From NCBI RefSeq assembly GCF_001723605.1, contig NZ_CP017111.1:434001-498000 (forward strand): a stretch of 64,000 nt of DNA, given 5' to 3'. The translations under genes were made by a program, and so were the position numbers. The stretch's first letter is position 1, and every line of letters begins with the position of its first letter. Below, piece by piece: positions 32,969-42,982 of the stretch. A model generated the notes under the pieces. The model worked only from the letters and a program-made list of their open reading frames with translations. It was not told the origin of the DNA and did not search any database. This DNA comes from Sulfurospirillum halorespirans DSM 13726 (GTDB taxonomy: Bacteria; Campylobacterota; Campylobacteria; Campylobacterales; Sulfurospirillaceae).

Positions 32969-34099
32969 ATGAAGAAAATGTTTCCAAAATTGACAGCCTC
33001 TTTGGCGGTCTGTTCGATGTTAACCAGTGCAAGTTTTGCGGCAGCCGAAGTGATTAAAATCGGTGTGCAAGCACCTATTACAGGGCAATATGCCAATGAG
33101 GGTCAAAGCATCGACAACGGTGTTCGTTTGATCGTTGAGCAACAAAATGCTAGAGGTGGCGTATTAGGTAAAAAGATCGAAGTGGTCACGTGCGATGACC
33201 AAGGTGCGGCGCAACAAGCAGCCATTTGTGCGAAAAAATTGGTGAACGAAGGGGTGAAAGCGGTCATTGGCTCTTACACCTCAGGTGCTACCGAAGCGGC
33301 TCAAACGACCTATAACCGAGCAGGGGTACTTCAAACCAGCGATGGCACGAGTGATTCATTGATCGCACACAAATACTGGACATTTTTTAGAAATTCATTC
33401 CCCAACAGTGCTGAAGCCGAATACACCGCAAAATACTTTGTGGATGGCAAACAGTACAAAAAAATCGTGATTCTCTCCGACTACTCAAGCTACTCAACCG
33501 ACTTAGCGGACGCAACAGTGAAAGCACTCAAAGCGAAAAATGCCAACATCATTTACGAAGGCAAAATCAAATCAGGCACCCAAAACTTTACCGCGACTTT
33601 AACCAAAATCAAATCGATGGACCCTGATGTGATCTACTTTAGCGGTTACTACACCGATGGTGGACTCCTAAGAGCGCAACAAATTCAGCTCGGCATTAAA
33701 GCAGACTTCGTTGGTGGCGACTCCAATGACAATCCTGATTATATGAAACTAGCAGGCGATAGCGCCAAAGGAACACTGCTTATCAATGTTCCCACACCTG
33801 ACATTTTGCCGTATGACATCGCTAAAACGTTCTTAGTTGACTACAAAGCAAAATTCAACATGGCACCAGCATCCATTTGGTCACTGATGAATGTGGACGG
33901 GCTTCGCGCCATTTTACATGTCATGGAGCAAAGTAAATCAGACGATACGAAAGTGATCGCTGAGGGCTTGCATGCACTCAAAGATTTCCCAGGGATTACA
34001 GGTCCTGTGACGTTTAGAGAAGATGGCGAGCGCATTGGTGGTGGTTACATGACCTATGAAGTTCAAGCGGATAAAAGCTATAAGATCGTTTACCAATAA
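32969..34099 (+). CDS. livK: Branched-chain amino acid ABC transporter, periplasmic binding protein
   Basis: A 376-residue type-I periplasmic binding protein for leucine, isoleucine, valine or related amino acids. It has a signal peptide (LTASLAVCSMLTSASFAAA), the start of the mature part IKIGVQAPITGQYANEGQS, and the family segments VTCDDQGAAQQA and VIGSYTSGATEAA. ATG 32969 is chosen because the GTG two codons upstream lies within the AAAGGAG site. It is first in the liv operon; the other four genes follow without terminators. Confidence 0.9.
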   Translation: MKKMFPKLTASLAVCSMLTSASFAAAEVIKIGVQAPITGQYANEGQSIDNGVRLIVEQQNARGGVLGKKIEVVTCDDQGAAQQAAICAKKLVNEGVKAVIGSYTSGATEAAQTTYNRAGVLQTSDGTSDSLIAHKYWTFFRNSFPNSAEAEYTAKYFVDGKQYKKIVILSDYSSYSTDLADATVKALKAKNANIIYEGKIKSGTQNFTATLTKIKSMDPDVIYFSGYYTDGGLLRAQQIQLGIKADFVGGDSNDNPDYMKLAGDSAKGTLLINVPTPDILPYDIAKTFLVDYKAKFNMAPASIWSLMNVDGLRAILHVMEQSKSDDTKVIAEGLHALKDFPGITGPVTFREDGERIGGGYMTYEVQADKSYKIVYQ

Positions 34100-34164
34100 A
34101 ACAGAGTGCATCGCCAAAGAAAATTCTTCTTTGGCGTGCCATTACATTAGGATAAGGTGATCTT

Positions 34165-35067
34165 ATGGATATTTTCTTACAACAAATGGTCAATGGTCTG
34201 ACCATCGGAAGCCTCTACGCGCTCGTAGCTTTGGGTTATACGATGGTGTATGGCGTGATGCGACTGATCAACTTTGCGCACGGTGACCTCGTTGCGTTTT
34301 CAGCATTTATCGGCTTAAGCGTTTATGCCCAAATTTTTGGCGAGAGTATTACCTCTTTGGTGGCGGTAATTACGGTTTTTGTCTTCACAGCGGCTATTGT
34401 TGCTTTCGTGGGTGTGCTTCTTGAGCGTCTTGCATACAGACCTTTACGAACGGCACCACGTTTGAGCGCAGTGGTTTCAGCCCTTGGTGCAGGACTTGTC
34501 ATCCAAAATTCGGTGATGCTGATTTGGGGACCCAATATGAAAATATTTCCCTCCAATCTTTTTCCCTCAACGATTTGGGAGATAGGAGGCATCGTCATTA
34601 CCTTTACGCAAGTGATGATTTTGGGCGTCTCATCGGTTTTGATGGTAGGGCTTTATTTTTTCATTCACCAAACCAAAATTGGCACCGCGATTCGAGCTGT
34701 GGCGATTGACCAAGACGCGGCAAAACTGATGGGCATCAATGTCAACCGCATCATTATGATTATATTCATCATTGGCTCCGCATTGGGCGCTGTGGCTGGA
34801 CTTTTCATCGGCACCTATTACCGTGGCATCACCTTTGACATGGGTTGGATGTACGGGCTGAACGCTTTTGTGGCGGCGATTATGGGAGGCATCGGCAATA
34901 TTCCAGGAGCAATGCTTGGAGGGCTTCTTTTAGGACTTTTTAACGCGATGATCACGGGCTACATTTCGACACAATGGGCAGAGACGTTTACGTTTGTGCT
35001 GCTCATCGGCATTTTGGTGTTACGACCCACAGGCATTTTGGGCGAAACCGTGGCGGAGAAAGTATGA
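34165..35067 (+). CDS. livH: Branched-chain amino acid ABC transporter permease LivH
   Basis: A 300-residue inner-membrane permease with about eight helices. Family landmarks are LTIGSLYALVALGYTMVYGV near the N-terminus, the coupling region RAVAIDQDAAKLMGINVNR and GLNAFVAAIMGGIGNIPGAM. It forms the membrane channel with LivM. The stop overlaps the livM start (ATGA). Confidence 0.92.
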   Translation: MDIFLQQMVNGLTIGSLYALVALGYTMVYGVMRLINFAHGDLVAFSAFIGLSVYAQIFGESITSLVAVITVFVFTAAIVAFVGVLLERLAYRPLRTAPRLSAVVSALGAGLVIQNSVMLIWGPNMKIFPSNLFPSTIWEIGGIVITFTQVMILGVSSVLMVGLYFFIHQTKIGTAIRAVAIDQDAAKLMGINVNRIIMIIFIIGSALGAVAGLFIGTYYRGITFDMGWMYGLNAFVAAIMGGIGNIPGAMLGGLLLGLFNAMITGYISTQWAETFTFVLLIGILVLRPTGILGETVAEKV

Positions 35068-36014
35068 TGAATAAAACCAGTCTAATAGCTTTAGTGCTAC
35101 TTGTTTTTATGGGATTTTTCCCTCTGTTTGTCGACTCGGCATGGTTAGCCGTAGGTACCACCTTTTTGGTTTTTGCCGTTGTGGCACTCTCCCAAGACAT
35201 CATTTTAGGGCGTGCGGGTGTGTTTCACATGGGGCACGCGATGTTCTTTGGCTTGGGCGCTTACACGACAGCTATTTTAAATGTCAACTTCGGACTGCCT
35301 ATCTTAGCAACGTGGGTGCCTGCGGTGTTGGTTCCGATGGTGGTTGCGTTTATCATGGTAGCTCCGATTATTCACCTTCGAGGCGACTACTTGTTGGTGG
35401 CGACCATTGGCTTTAACATTATCTTTATTCAAGTGCTTGAAAATGATGTTTTTGGATTGACAGGAGGGCCAAACGGTCTTTTTGGTATCGATGTTGTAAG
35501 GCTTTTTGGCTATGACTTTAGCTCGCAAACGCATATGTACTATATGGCGTTTATTCTTTTGGGGCTGACGCTGTTGATTATGCGAAACCTTGATAAGAGC
35601 AAATTTGGTCGAGCGATGTTTTACATCCATAAAGATGAGATCGCCGCGCAAAGTATGGGCATTAATGTACGCTACTTTAAACTGTATGCGTTTATTTTAG
35701 GAGCTGGCATCGCGGGAGCGGCGGGAAGTATGTTCTCGGTTCAGTACTCCGCGGTCAGCCCTGAGGCATTTAATGTCACGCAGTCCATTATGTTTTTTAC
35801 AATCGTTTTAGTGGGCGGTTCGGCTTCACTTCCGGGTGTTTTGATTGGAACATTCATCATGTTTGTGCTTCCTGAGATGTTTCGAGAGTTTGAGACGGCG
35901 CGTTATTTGGTCTTTGGAATTGCGATGATTTTGACGATGATCTTACGCCCTCGTGGTATTTGGCCGGTGCGTTTTGGCAACATCCCTGATTTCCTTAAAA
36001 AGGGGGTCAAATGA
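35064..36014 (+). CDS. livM: Branched-chain amino acid ABC transporter permease LivM
   Basis: A 316-residue inner-membrane permease, partner of LivH. Landmarks are LSQDIILGRAGVFHMGHAMF, GDYLLVATIGFNIIF, GPNGLFGI and the coupling loop AAQSMGINVRYFKL. The start overlaps the livH stop by 4 bp; ATG 35064 and the next ATG (35067) are both possible. It ends with a 4-bp overlap with livG. Confidence 0.92.
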   Translation: MMNKTSLIALVLLVFMGFFPLFVDSAWLAVGTTFLVFAVVALSQDIILGRAGVFHMGHAMFFGLGAYTTAILNVNFGLPILATWVPAVLVPMVVAFIMVAPIIHLRGDYLLVATIGFNIIFIQVLENDVFGLTGGPNGLFGIDVVRLFGYDFSSQTHMYYMAFILLGLTLLIMRNLDKSKFGRAMFYIHKDEIAAQSMGINVRYFKLYAFILGAGIAGAAGSMFSVQYSAVSPEAFNVTQSIMFFTIVLVGGSASLPGVLIGTFIMFVLPEMFREFETARYLVFGIAMILTMILRPRGIWPVRFGNIPDFLKKGVK

Positions 36015-36793
36015 GTGACTATCTCTTAGAAATCAGCCACGTGAGCAAGTATTTTCAAGGATTGGTCGCCATTAACGATCTTTCGATGAAGGTGAAAAAA
36101 GGGCAGATTTACGGCATCATCGGCCCTAATGGCGCGGGTAAAACGACGCTGTTTAACTGCATTACGGGTATTTATCGACCTGAAATCGGGCAAATCCTCT
36201 GGAAAGGTAAAGAGATCAAAGGCAGTCATCCGCATAAAATTGCGGAGCTGGGCATCTTGCGCACCTTTCAGACGATTCGTCTCTTTTCTGAGATGAGTGT
36301 GGCAGAAAATATTATGTCGGGTCGTCATATCAAGTCTAAACAGCGCTGGTATAACGGGGTTATTCCCACGCCTGCGTATTATAAAGATGAAAAAGCGAAC
36401 TGGGAAAAAGTCGGCGAGCTGATGGATTTTTTCCATCTTTCGGAGTATGCGACCATTCCCGCAGGCGATCTCTCGTATGGCGTTCAAAGGCGCATTGAGA
36501 TGGCACGCGCGCTTGCGGCTGAGCCAGAGCTTCTCATTCTCGATGAACCTGCCGCAGGACTTAATGAAAATGAGACGTTGGAACTCACCCAAACGATTCG
36601 CAAGATCCAAGCGATGGGAGTGACGATCATGATGATCGAGCACGACATGGAGATGGTGATGAGCCTGTGCGAATACATCACGGTCATTAACTTCGGCGCG
36701 AAGATCAGCGAGGGCGTGCCTTCGTTTATTCAAGACGATCCTGTGGTGATTGAGGCTTACATTGGCAGTGATGAGGATGACGAAGATGAGTGA
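36011..36793 (+). CDS. livG: Branched-chain amino acid ABC transporter ATPase LivG
   Basis: A 260-residue ATPase with Walker A GPNGAGKT (residues 38-45), signature LSYGVQRRIEMARAL (the LSGGQ position reads LSYGV, normal for LivG) and Walker B LLILDEPAAGLN. LivG and LivF form the ATPase pair on the cytoplasmic face. The acidic tail DEDDEDE is longer than in many homologues and overlaps the livF start by 8 bp. Confidence 0.92.
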   Translation: MSDYLLEISHVSKYFQGLVAINDLSMKVKKGQIYGIIGPNGAGKTTLFNCITGIYRPEIGQILWKGKEIKGSHPHKIAELGILRTFQTIRLFSEMSVAENIMSGRHIKSKQRWYNGVIPTPAYYKDEKANWEKVGELMDFFHLSEYATIPAGDLSYGVQRRIEMARALAAEPELLILDEPAAGLNENETLELTQTIRKIQAMGVTIMMIEHDMEMVMSLCEYITVINFGAKISEGVPSFIQDDPVVIEAYIGSDEDDEDE

Positions 36794-37508
36794 AAAATTA
36801 TTAGAGGTCAAAAGCTTACATGTAAACTACGGCGCGATTGAAGCGATTAAAGGCATTGATTTGTACGTCAATAAAGGCGAGGTCGTAACGATCCTTGGTG
36901 CGAATGGGGCAGGAAAAACAACCACACTTCGCACGATCAGCGGGCTGTTGAAGCCGAGTTCTGGAAATATCTTTTTTGATGGCAAAGAGATCACACAACT
37001 GCCTGCGCATGAGATCGTAAGACTGGGCATGAGCCATTCACCAGAAGGTAGGCGTGTTTTTGGCACACTGAGTGTCGAAGAGAATTTGATGATGGGTGCG
37101 TACAGTCTCAAAAAGTTTGATGCTCCGACATTGGAATGGATTTATGAGATTTTGCCACGGCTGAAAGAGCGCAAAAAACAGCTTGCAGGAACACTCAGTG
37201 GTGGTGAACAGCAGATGTTAGCGATTGGGCGAGCGATTATGAGTAAGCCAACGCTTTTGATCTTGGATGAACCCAGTCTTGGGCTTGCTCCTGTTTTGGT
37301 TAAAGTCATCTTTAAAGCGATTAAAGAGATCAGTAAAACGGGTGTTACGGTACTTTTGGTGGAACAAAATGCGAAGGCTGCGCTCAAACTAGCCCATCGT
37401 GGCTATGTGTTGGAGCTTGGGAAAATAACCCACAGCGGAAGCAGTGAGGAGCTACTCAATTCGGAAATGATACAAGAGGCGTACTTGGGCAAGAAAAAAG
37501 AGGCGTAA
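36786..37508 (+). CDS. livF: Branched-chain amino acid ABC transporter ATPase LivF
   Basis: A 240-residue ATPase with Walker A GANGAGKT (residues 38-45), signature LSGGEQQML and Walker B LLILDEPSLGLAP. It starts inside the end of livG. A dispersed palindrome at codons 11-13 encodes Leu-His-Val in LEVKSLHVNYG, exactly where ABC ATPases normally have an alternating L-x-V strand, so it fits without harm. Confidence 0.92.
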   Translation: MSEKLLEVKSLHVNYGAIEAIKGIDLYVNKGEVVTILGANGAGKTTTLRTISGLLKPSSGNIFFDGKEITQLPAHEIVRLGMSHSPEGRRVFGTLSVEENLMMGAYSLKKFDAPTLEWIYEILPRLKERKKQLAGTLSGGEQQMLAIGRAIMSKPTLLILDEPSLGLAPVLVKVIFKAIKEISKTGVTVLLVEQNAKAALKLAHRGYVLELGKITHSGSSEELLNSEMIQEAYLGKKKEA

Positions 37509-37564
37509 CTTCCAACAAAGATGCCCGCCCCGCTAAAAGTGAGCATCTAAGACATGTCTAACCT

Positions 37565-37576
37565 TTTACATGTAAA
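37565..37576. repeat. Dispersed palindrome between livF and putA
   Basis: TTTACATGTAAA in the 120-bp gap. A short dyad AGATGC/GCATCT lies upstream (near 37519-37550), possibly a weak terminator for the liv operon. Confidence 0.8.
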
Positions 37577-37628
37577 GTGAAAGTTACTTAAATTTGATTT
37601 AAATACGAATTAAAGTTGAGGAACATTA

Positions 37629-40600
37629 ATGCAAAAGAATGAAATAATCATCGAACGTGCTATCGCATTGGCAGAAAAATGGCAAAATCGCGCCACGGAG
37701 TTGGTCAGCGATTTTGATCAAAAATTCCACATCAAAATGAACAAAATGCTCAGCCATCCTAAAGACAAGGTCTTTTTGATCGAACTGATGGATCAGAGTT
37801 TTAGAAGTAAAAATCCCGCGCGCGTTGCCAATCAGATTGAGTATCTTTTTGCCAAATACGAAATGGCATCGTTTTTTACGACTTCCGAGCGTTTTTTGGT
37901 CTTTTTATTTCGCAATGCAGGCATTTACTTGCCGCAAATTTCCATCCCACTTTTTATCAGCAATATCAGGGAAGATACCAAAACCGTGGTACTCAAAGGC
38001 GAAGACGATGTGCTCAATGCTCATTTGATCAAACGCAAAAGTGAGGGCACACGCATCAATCTCAATCTCATTGGTGAAGTCGTTTTAGGTGAAGAGGAGG
38101 CGGAAGAGCGCATTGAAAAATACATTAAAGTGCTTGAAAACCCCAATGTGGATTATATCTCCATCAAAATCTCAACGCTCTTTTCGCAGATCAATGCGCT
38201 TGCTTACGAAGAGACGGTGGAAGAGCTCGTGAAACGGTTGAGTCGCATCTACGCGCAAGCGAAAAAATACAGCTTTACCAATGCCAAAGGTGAGCAAACG
38301 AACAAATTTATCAACCTTGATATGGAAGAGTACCGCGATCTTGGTCTGACGTTTAGCGCGTTTACCCAAACGCTTGATCTTCCAGAGTTTCAAGATTTTC
38401 GAGCTGGCATCGTGCTTCAGGCGTATCTGCCTGATTCTCATTTGTGGCAACAAAAGCTCATCGCATGGGCTAAAAAACGGGTTGAAAATGGCGGTGTGCC
38501 GATCAAGATGCGCCTTGTGAAGGGTGCCAATATGGAGATGGAAGAGACCGAAGCAGGGCTTCGCCACTGGGAGTTAGTGACTCACACCCGTAAAATCGAC
38601 ACCGATAGCAACTATAAAGTGATGGGTGAATTTGGCTTACGACCTGAACATGCGCAGTATGTAAATCTTGGCATGGCATCGCACAATCTCTTTGAACTGG
38701 CGCATGGGTATGAGCTCGCCCGTGAATATGGAACGACCGAATTTTTCAGCATGGAGATGTTGGAAGGCATGAGCGAATCTGCGCGTCTTGCGATCAAAGA
38801 GATCAGCGGTGAGGTTATTTTGTACGCACCTACGGCGAAAAAAGAGCAGTTTACCAATGCGATTGCTTATCTTGTAAGACGTTTGGATGAAAATACGGGC
38901 GAGGAGAATTTTATCCGTTACTCGTTTGGTCTTACCGTGGGAAGCCCTGCATGGGAGACTCAAAAACAGAAATTTATCGACGCGTTTGAGAATACACAAA
39001 ACCTTTTCATTGGCGCAAAACGGAACCAAAACAGGCTGAGCGAACAGTGGGACAACTACGAAAGCGGTAGTTTTTTCACGGGTAAATTCCATGGTGAAGC
39101 CGATACGGATTTTATTTTGCCACCCAATAAAGAGTGGGCAAAAAACATTCGTGCTAAGTGGATGAAAAAAGTGAGCGATGAGGTAAGTGTTGCCCCCATT
39201 GTTGTGGGAGGCGAGGCCATTTTGGATCGCGAAGTTAAAACTGCCATCGATAAATCGCAACTTAAAGAGGGCGTGGTGTGTGGCAAATACGCCCTTGCCA
39301 CCAAAGAAGATTTAGAGCGTGCCGTGGAAATTGCCGCTAAAGACGTCGATGGTTGGAGAAGCCTTAGTGCTAGTGAGCGTCAAAAAATCCTTGGTCAAGT
39401 TGCCAATAAAATGCGCGCCAAACGAGGCGATCTCATCGGTGTGGCAGCAGCGGAAGTGGGAAAAGTCTTTTTTGAAACCGATGTGGAAGTGAGCGAAGCG
39501 ATCGACTTTTTGGAGTTTTACGGTCACAGTGCGCGCTATTTTGATGACTTTAAAAATCTTACATGTAAAGGTAAAGGTGTTGGCGTTGTGACGCCCCCGT
39601 GGAACTTTCCAATTGCGATTCCCGTTGGAGGTATCAGTGCTGCGTTAGCGGCAGGTAATTGCGTGATTATCAAGCCTGCCAGCTCGGCGGTGTTGTGTGC
39701 GTATGAACTGTGCCAATGCTTTTGGGAAGCAGGTATCAGCAAAAATACCCTTCAATTTGTACCGTGCGCAGGAAGTTTGGCTGGGGAACATCTTGTTAAA
39801 AATGAAAAAGTTGATTTTGTCATACTAACAGGCGGTGAAGAGACAGCGTACGCAATGCTTAAAAGTCGTCCGAACCTCTTTTTAAGTGCCGAAACGGGTG
39901 GTAAAGATGCAACGATTGTGACTGCAATGAGCGACCGCGAGCAGGCGATCAAAAACGTCATTCACTCCGCCTTTTCCAACAGCGGTCAAAAATGCTCAGC
40001 AACTTCACTCTTGGTTTTAGAAGAAGAGGTGTACAACGATCCACACTTTAAAAAAGGACTCATCGATGCGGCACAGAGTTTACATGTAGGCTCCGTGTGG
40101 GACTTTACCAATCGCCTAGGAACCCTTGCCAATCCCGTTGATGGAGCGTTAAAACAGGCACTTGAAAGCCTTGAAGAGGGCGAAAGTTGGGCATTGGCTC
40201 CTAGCTATGCCGATGAAAACGAGTACATGCTCAAGCCTAGCATCAAATGGGGCGTGAAAGAGAGAAGTTTTTGCCATCATACGGAGCTGTTTGGTCCGGT
40301 GCTTTCGGTGATGTGCGCGAAAGATCTCAAACATGCCATTGAGATCGTTAATGCGACAGGCTATGGATTGACGTCGGGCATCGAGTCGCTGGATGAGCGC
40401 GAAGTGGCGTATTGGAGAAAGCATCTCAAAGCGGGCAATCTGTACATCAACCGCGGCACAACGGGTGCAATCGTAGAACGTCAGCCTTTTGGAGGCTTGG
40501 GAAAATCCGCCGTCGGAAGTGGTCGAAAAGCAGGTATTCACAACTATATTACGCAGTTTATGAACATCGAAGAGGTCGCAGAGCCTCTCCTCAAGCATTC

Positions 40601-41225
40601 CCATCCGCACGCGTTTATTCATCTGATTCATGGTTGGAAAGATGGGTGCGCTAAAGGATTGTACGCAGGATTTAAGGCTGATTTTGAAAAGCTTAGCCTC
40701 GCGGTTGGCAGTTACCTTGAAAATGTTGAAGCGACGTTTAGCCAAGAGCAAGACTTTGCCAAAGTAAGAGGTGAAGACAATCTGTTTAAATACCTCCCCC
40801 TCAAATGCATCGCACTTCGCGTCAGTCAAGACGATGGACTTTTTGATGTCATGAGCCGCATTATGGCTTCCATCATCGCTCAAACCTCTTTACATGTAAG
40901 CATTGAATTTAGTGCGCAGAGTAGTGTCATCGCCTTTTTATATGAAAATCAAGGCATGCTGTTTGGGAAAAATGACACAATGGAACGCGAAGATGAAGCT
41001 ACGTTTGTCAAATGTTTTGGGACCACCGATAAGATTTTCTATGCGAACGCCGCACTCATCTCACCGTTTGTCTATGAAGCAGCCGCCAAAAAAGCGAAGT
41101 GCATCGTAAGAGCAAAACCGCTGATGGAAGGGCGTGTTGAGTTGTTGCACTATTTTGCAGAACAGAGCATTTCCCACAGTTATCATCGTTATGGTAATCT
41201 TGGAGCAAGAGGAATTAAAAAGTAG
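37629..41225 (+). CDS. putA: Bifunctional proline dehydrogenase / delta-1-pyrroline-5-carboxylate dehydrogenase
   Basis: A 1198-residue enzyme that oxidises proline to glutamate in two steps. The N-terminal half is the FAD proline dehydrogenase barrel (VKGANMEMEE and the FSMEMLEGM region). The middle is an aldehyde dehydrogenase with PWNFPIAIPVGG, LSAETGGKD (general base Glu) and NSGQKCSATS (catalytic Cys789). The last 200 residues are a divergent domain of the kind found in long PutA proteins. No N-terminal RHH repressor domain is present, so it is not self-regulating. Two exact palindromes (39559, read Thr-Cys-Lys, and 40890, read Leu-His-Val) and one near match (40080) lie within it. It follows the liv operon, which fits amino-acid use as carbon source. 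Confidence 0.93.
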   Translation: MQKNEIIIERAIALAEKWQNRATELVSDFDQKFHIKMNKMLSHPKDKVFLIELMDQSFRSKNPARVANQIEYLFAKYEMASFFTTSERFLVFLFRNAGIYLPQISIPLFISNIREDTKTVVLKGEDDVLNAHLIKRKSEGTRINLNLIGEVVLGEEEAEERIEKYIKVLENPNVDYISIKISTLFSQINALAYEETVEELVKRLSRIYAQAKKYSFTNAKGEQTNKFINLDMEEYRDLGLTFSAFTQTLDLPEFQDFRAGIVLQAYLPDSHLWQQKLIAWAKKRVENGGVPIKMRLVKGANMEMEETEAGLRHWELVTHTRKIDTDSNYKVMGEFGLRPEHAQYVNLGMASHNLFELAHGYELAREYGTTEFFSMEMLEGMSESARLAIKEISGEVILYAPTAKKEQFTNAIAYLVRRLDENTGEENFIRYSFGLTVGSPAWETQKQKFIDAFENTQNLFIGAKRNQNRLSEQWDNYESGSFFTGKFHGEADTDFILPPNKEWAKNIRAKWMKKVSDEVSVAPIVVGGEAILDREVKTAIDKSQLKEGVVCGKYALATKEDLERAVEIAAKDVDGWRSLSASERQKILGQVANKMRAKRGDLIGVAAAEVGKVFFETDVEVSEAIDFLEFYGHSARYFDDFKNLTCKGKGVGVVTPPWNFPIAIPVGGISAALAAGNCVIIKPASSAVLCAYELCQCFWEAGISKNTLQFVPCAGSLAGEHLVKNEKVDFVILTGGEETAYAMLKSRPNLFLSAETGGKDATIVTAMSDREQAIKNVIHSAFSNSGQKCSATSLLVLEEEVYNDPHFKKGLIDAAQSLHVGSVWDFTNRLGTLANPVDGALKQALESLEEGESWALAPSYADENEYMLKPSIKWGVKERSFCHHTELFGPVLSVMCAKDLKHAIEIVNATGYGLTSGIESLDEREVAYWRKHLKAGNLYINRGTTGAIVERQPFGGLGKSAVGSGRKAGIHNYITQFMNIEEVAEPLLKHSHPHAFIHLIHGWKDGCAKGLYAGFKADFEKLSLAVGSYLENVEATFSQEQDFAKVRGEDNLFKYLPLKCIALRVSQDDGLFDVMSRIMASIIAQTSLHVSIEFSAQSSVIAFLYENQGMLFGKNDTMEREDEATFVKCFGTTDKIFYANAALISPFVYEAAAKKAKCIVRAKPLMEGRVELLHYFAEQSISHSYHRYGNLGARGIKK

Positions 41226-41237
41226 TAGAAATTAAGA

Positions 41238-41263
41238 AAAAGGGGCTATAAAATGCCCCTTTT
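41238..41263. terminator. Bidirectional terminator after putA
   Basis: AAAAGGGGC / GCCCCTTTT arms with an 8-base loop, A-rich on one side and T-rich on the other, between putA and the convergent small gene. Confidence 0.85.
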
Positions 41264-41264
41264 A

Positions 41265-41486
41265 TTATTTAAGTTTTTCGATAATCGTTTGATTGAGCTC
41301 GATAGTCTCTTTGTTTTTAGCGATCTCTTCTTTATTTTTTTCAATACTCTGTTTATTTTTCGTGATCTCTTCGCGGTTTAGATCGATGAGGCGTGTTAGT
41401 TCATCGACGCGTTGCTCGTATTTATTGATAAGGTAGTAAATCACATAAACCAGTACACCAATGACAATCCATTGTAAAATATCCAT
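41265..41486 (-). CDS. Small membrane-anchored coiled-coil protein
   Basis: A 73-residue protein with one N-terminal membrane helix (ILQWIVIGVLVYVIYYLI) followed by a coiled coil with a 7-residue pattern repeated about three times (EEITKNK, EEIAKNK, ETIELNQ). It probably sits in the inner membrane with the coil in the cytoplasm. I do not know its function. AAGGAAGCG precedes the ATG. Confidence 0.65.
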   Translation of the reverse strand: MDILQWIVIGVLVYVIYYLINKYEQRVDELTRLIDLNREEITKNKQSIEKNKEEIAKNKETIELNQTIIEKLK

Positions 41487-41536
41487 AGACGCTTCCTTTA
41501 GTCAAATTTGGTGCTATTGTACCCTTTTAATCCAAA

Positions 41537-42280
41537 TCACGCAATAATCTCAAAAACGTATTCACGCTTGAGTTTTTGCTCCAAAATCTCTTTGATACGC
41601 AGGTTTGTAAATGCAATGGCGCTCAGCTCTTTTTCGTCTTTGGGTTGATGAAGGGCGATTTCGCGTAACACTTGCCCACGGTACGCTTTGGCAAAATGGC
41701 TCACGACTTTTCCCTTTTTGAGAAACTTCATAGTAATGTAAGGACGTTTCAAGGTGTAAAACTTTTCGTAAAAGCCAGCACGCAGATCCAGCACGCATTC
41801 ATCGCCAATCCACGCATCGATGGCATTGCTAAAATGCTCTTTGTAAAAAGTTTCCGTTTTAAACCTAGCCAAGCTTGAGCCTTGGTGGAGTTTGTATTCA
41901 GGGATTAGATCGCCCGCCAAGAGAGGGCCAAAAAGGTTGGAGAAGATCATGACATGTGCTTCAATGTACGCGTGTGCGTTTGCAGTGAGTGTTTCAAAAC
42001 GAAGATGATCATACGCAATACCGCTGTAGCGAAGAATGGCTTTACATGTAAGCGCATCAAAAATAGGTTTACTGGCTTGTGCTAAGATTTTCTGTGTGTC
42101 TTTGATGCCAAAAAGCTGTTGTAAGGTTGGAATGTCTTGGGTCTTTAAAAGAGCTTGGTAGGTTTCTAAAACCTGCAGACGTTTTTCATATAAATAAGGA
42201 AAGATCAAACTCGATTTTTCAAGTTTTCCATGCGTCGTCAGTTCACTTTTGGTCTCACTCGGGGAGAATAATATTTTCAT
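41537..42280 (-). CDS. yaaA: YaaA family protein (peroxide stress, DUF328)
   Basis: A 247-residue YaaA-type protein. The start MKILFSPSETK, then FLKKGKVVSHFAKAYRGQVLR and the last third follow the family. In E. coli, YaaA lowers free iron during peroxide stress and its fold binds DNA. A dispersed palindrome (42042) encodes Thr-Cys-Lys in DALTCKAIL, so the only family-atypical cysteine is due to the repeat. It is divergent from the tRNA-tuf cluster. Confidence 0.85.
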   Translation of the reverse strand: MKILFSPSETKSELTTHGKLEKSSLIFPYLYEKRLQVLETYQALLKTQDIPTLQQLFGIKDTQKILAQASKPIFDALTCKAILRYSGIAYDHLRFETLTANAHAYIEAHVMIFSNLFGPLLAGDLIPEYKLHQGSSLARFKTETFYKEHFSNAIDAWIGDECVLDLRAGFYEKFYTLKRPYITMKFLKKGKVVSHFAKAYRGQVLREIALHQPKDEKELSAIAFTNLRIKEILEQKLKREYVFEIIA

Positions 42281-42348
42281 GTTCAGCCTTTATTGCAAAC
42301 GTAAGCGACCATTTTAGCCAAGATTCCACTAGAAACTGCAAAAAAGTA

Positions 42349-42377
42349 TTGACTTTGGAAATCTTTTGAGATATAAT
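42349..42377 (+). promoter_or_regulatory. Promoter of the tRNA-tuf cluster
   Basis: TTGACT (42349-42354), 17-bp spacer, TATAAT (42372-42377), 20 bp before the first tRNA. Confidence 0.8.
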
Positions 42378-42397
42378 TTCACCTCACAATCAAGGGT

Positions 42398-42473
42398 GCT
42401 GGTGTAGCTCAGTTGGTAGAGCAACTGCCTTGTAAGCAGTAGGTCGGCGGTTCGACTCCGTTCACCAGCTCCA
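42398..42473 (+). tRNA. tRNA-Thr (TGT)
   Basis: 76 nt with a 7-bp acceptor stem GCTGGTG/CACCAGC, anticodon TGT in the loop CTTGTAA, T-arm GTTCGACTCC and an encoded CCA. First in the series Thr-Tyr-Gly-Thr before tuf, the order seen at E. coli tufB. Confidence 0.95.
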
Positions 42474-42526
42474 TTTTTGTTTGTGAAAGACAGTGTTTGA
42501 CCAGCAATGAAATATGGTAAAAATAC

Positions 42527-42611
<85 letters not shown>

Positions 42612-42613
42612 TT

Positions 42614-42690
42614 GCGGGAGTAGCTCAGTTGGCTAGAGCATTAGCCTTCCAAGCTGGGGGTCGCGGGTTCGAGTCCCGTCTCCCGCTCCA
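42614..42690 (+). tRNA. tRNA-Gly (TCC)
   Basis: 77 nt with acceptor GCGGGAG/CTCCCGC, anticodon TCC in the loop CTTCCAA and an encoded CCA. Only 2 bp separate it from tRNA-Tyr. Confidence 0.95.
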
Positions 42691-42834
42691 AGATTTTATA
42701 AGCAAACTGGGAGCTGTTGAATTTCTTCTGCTTTAGGGCACTACAGAACAAGTTCAGTAGTCTTACCTTCCTTCCTTATGAAATCAAATCGTTACTGGTA
42801 TTTCGATACAATATGGTCCACCCTTTTGTAGTCG

Positions 42835-42909
<75 letters not shown>

Positions 42910-42982
42910 TCACTTAAAAAGTTTTTATAACTTTGACAAATTGAAATGTATTAAAAAAACAAAACTCATTACGGAGGAAAAA

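Noticed and set aside
36026-36811. 261-codon minus-strand frame over livG
   Set aside because: The sense strand is a complete ABC ATPase with all motifs; the antisense product has no recognisable domain.
40149-40883. 244-codon minus-strand frame over putA
   Set aside because: Shadow of the dehydrogenase coding sequence; no ribosome site or family match.
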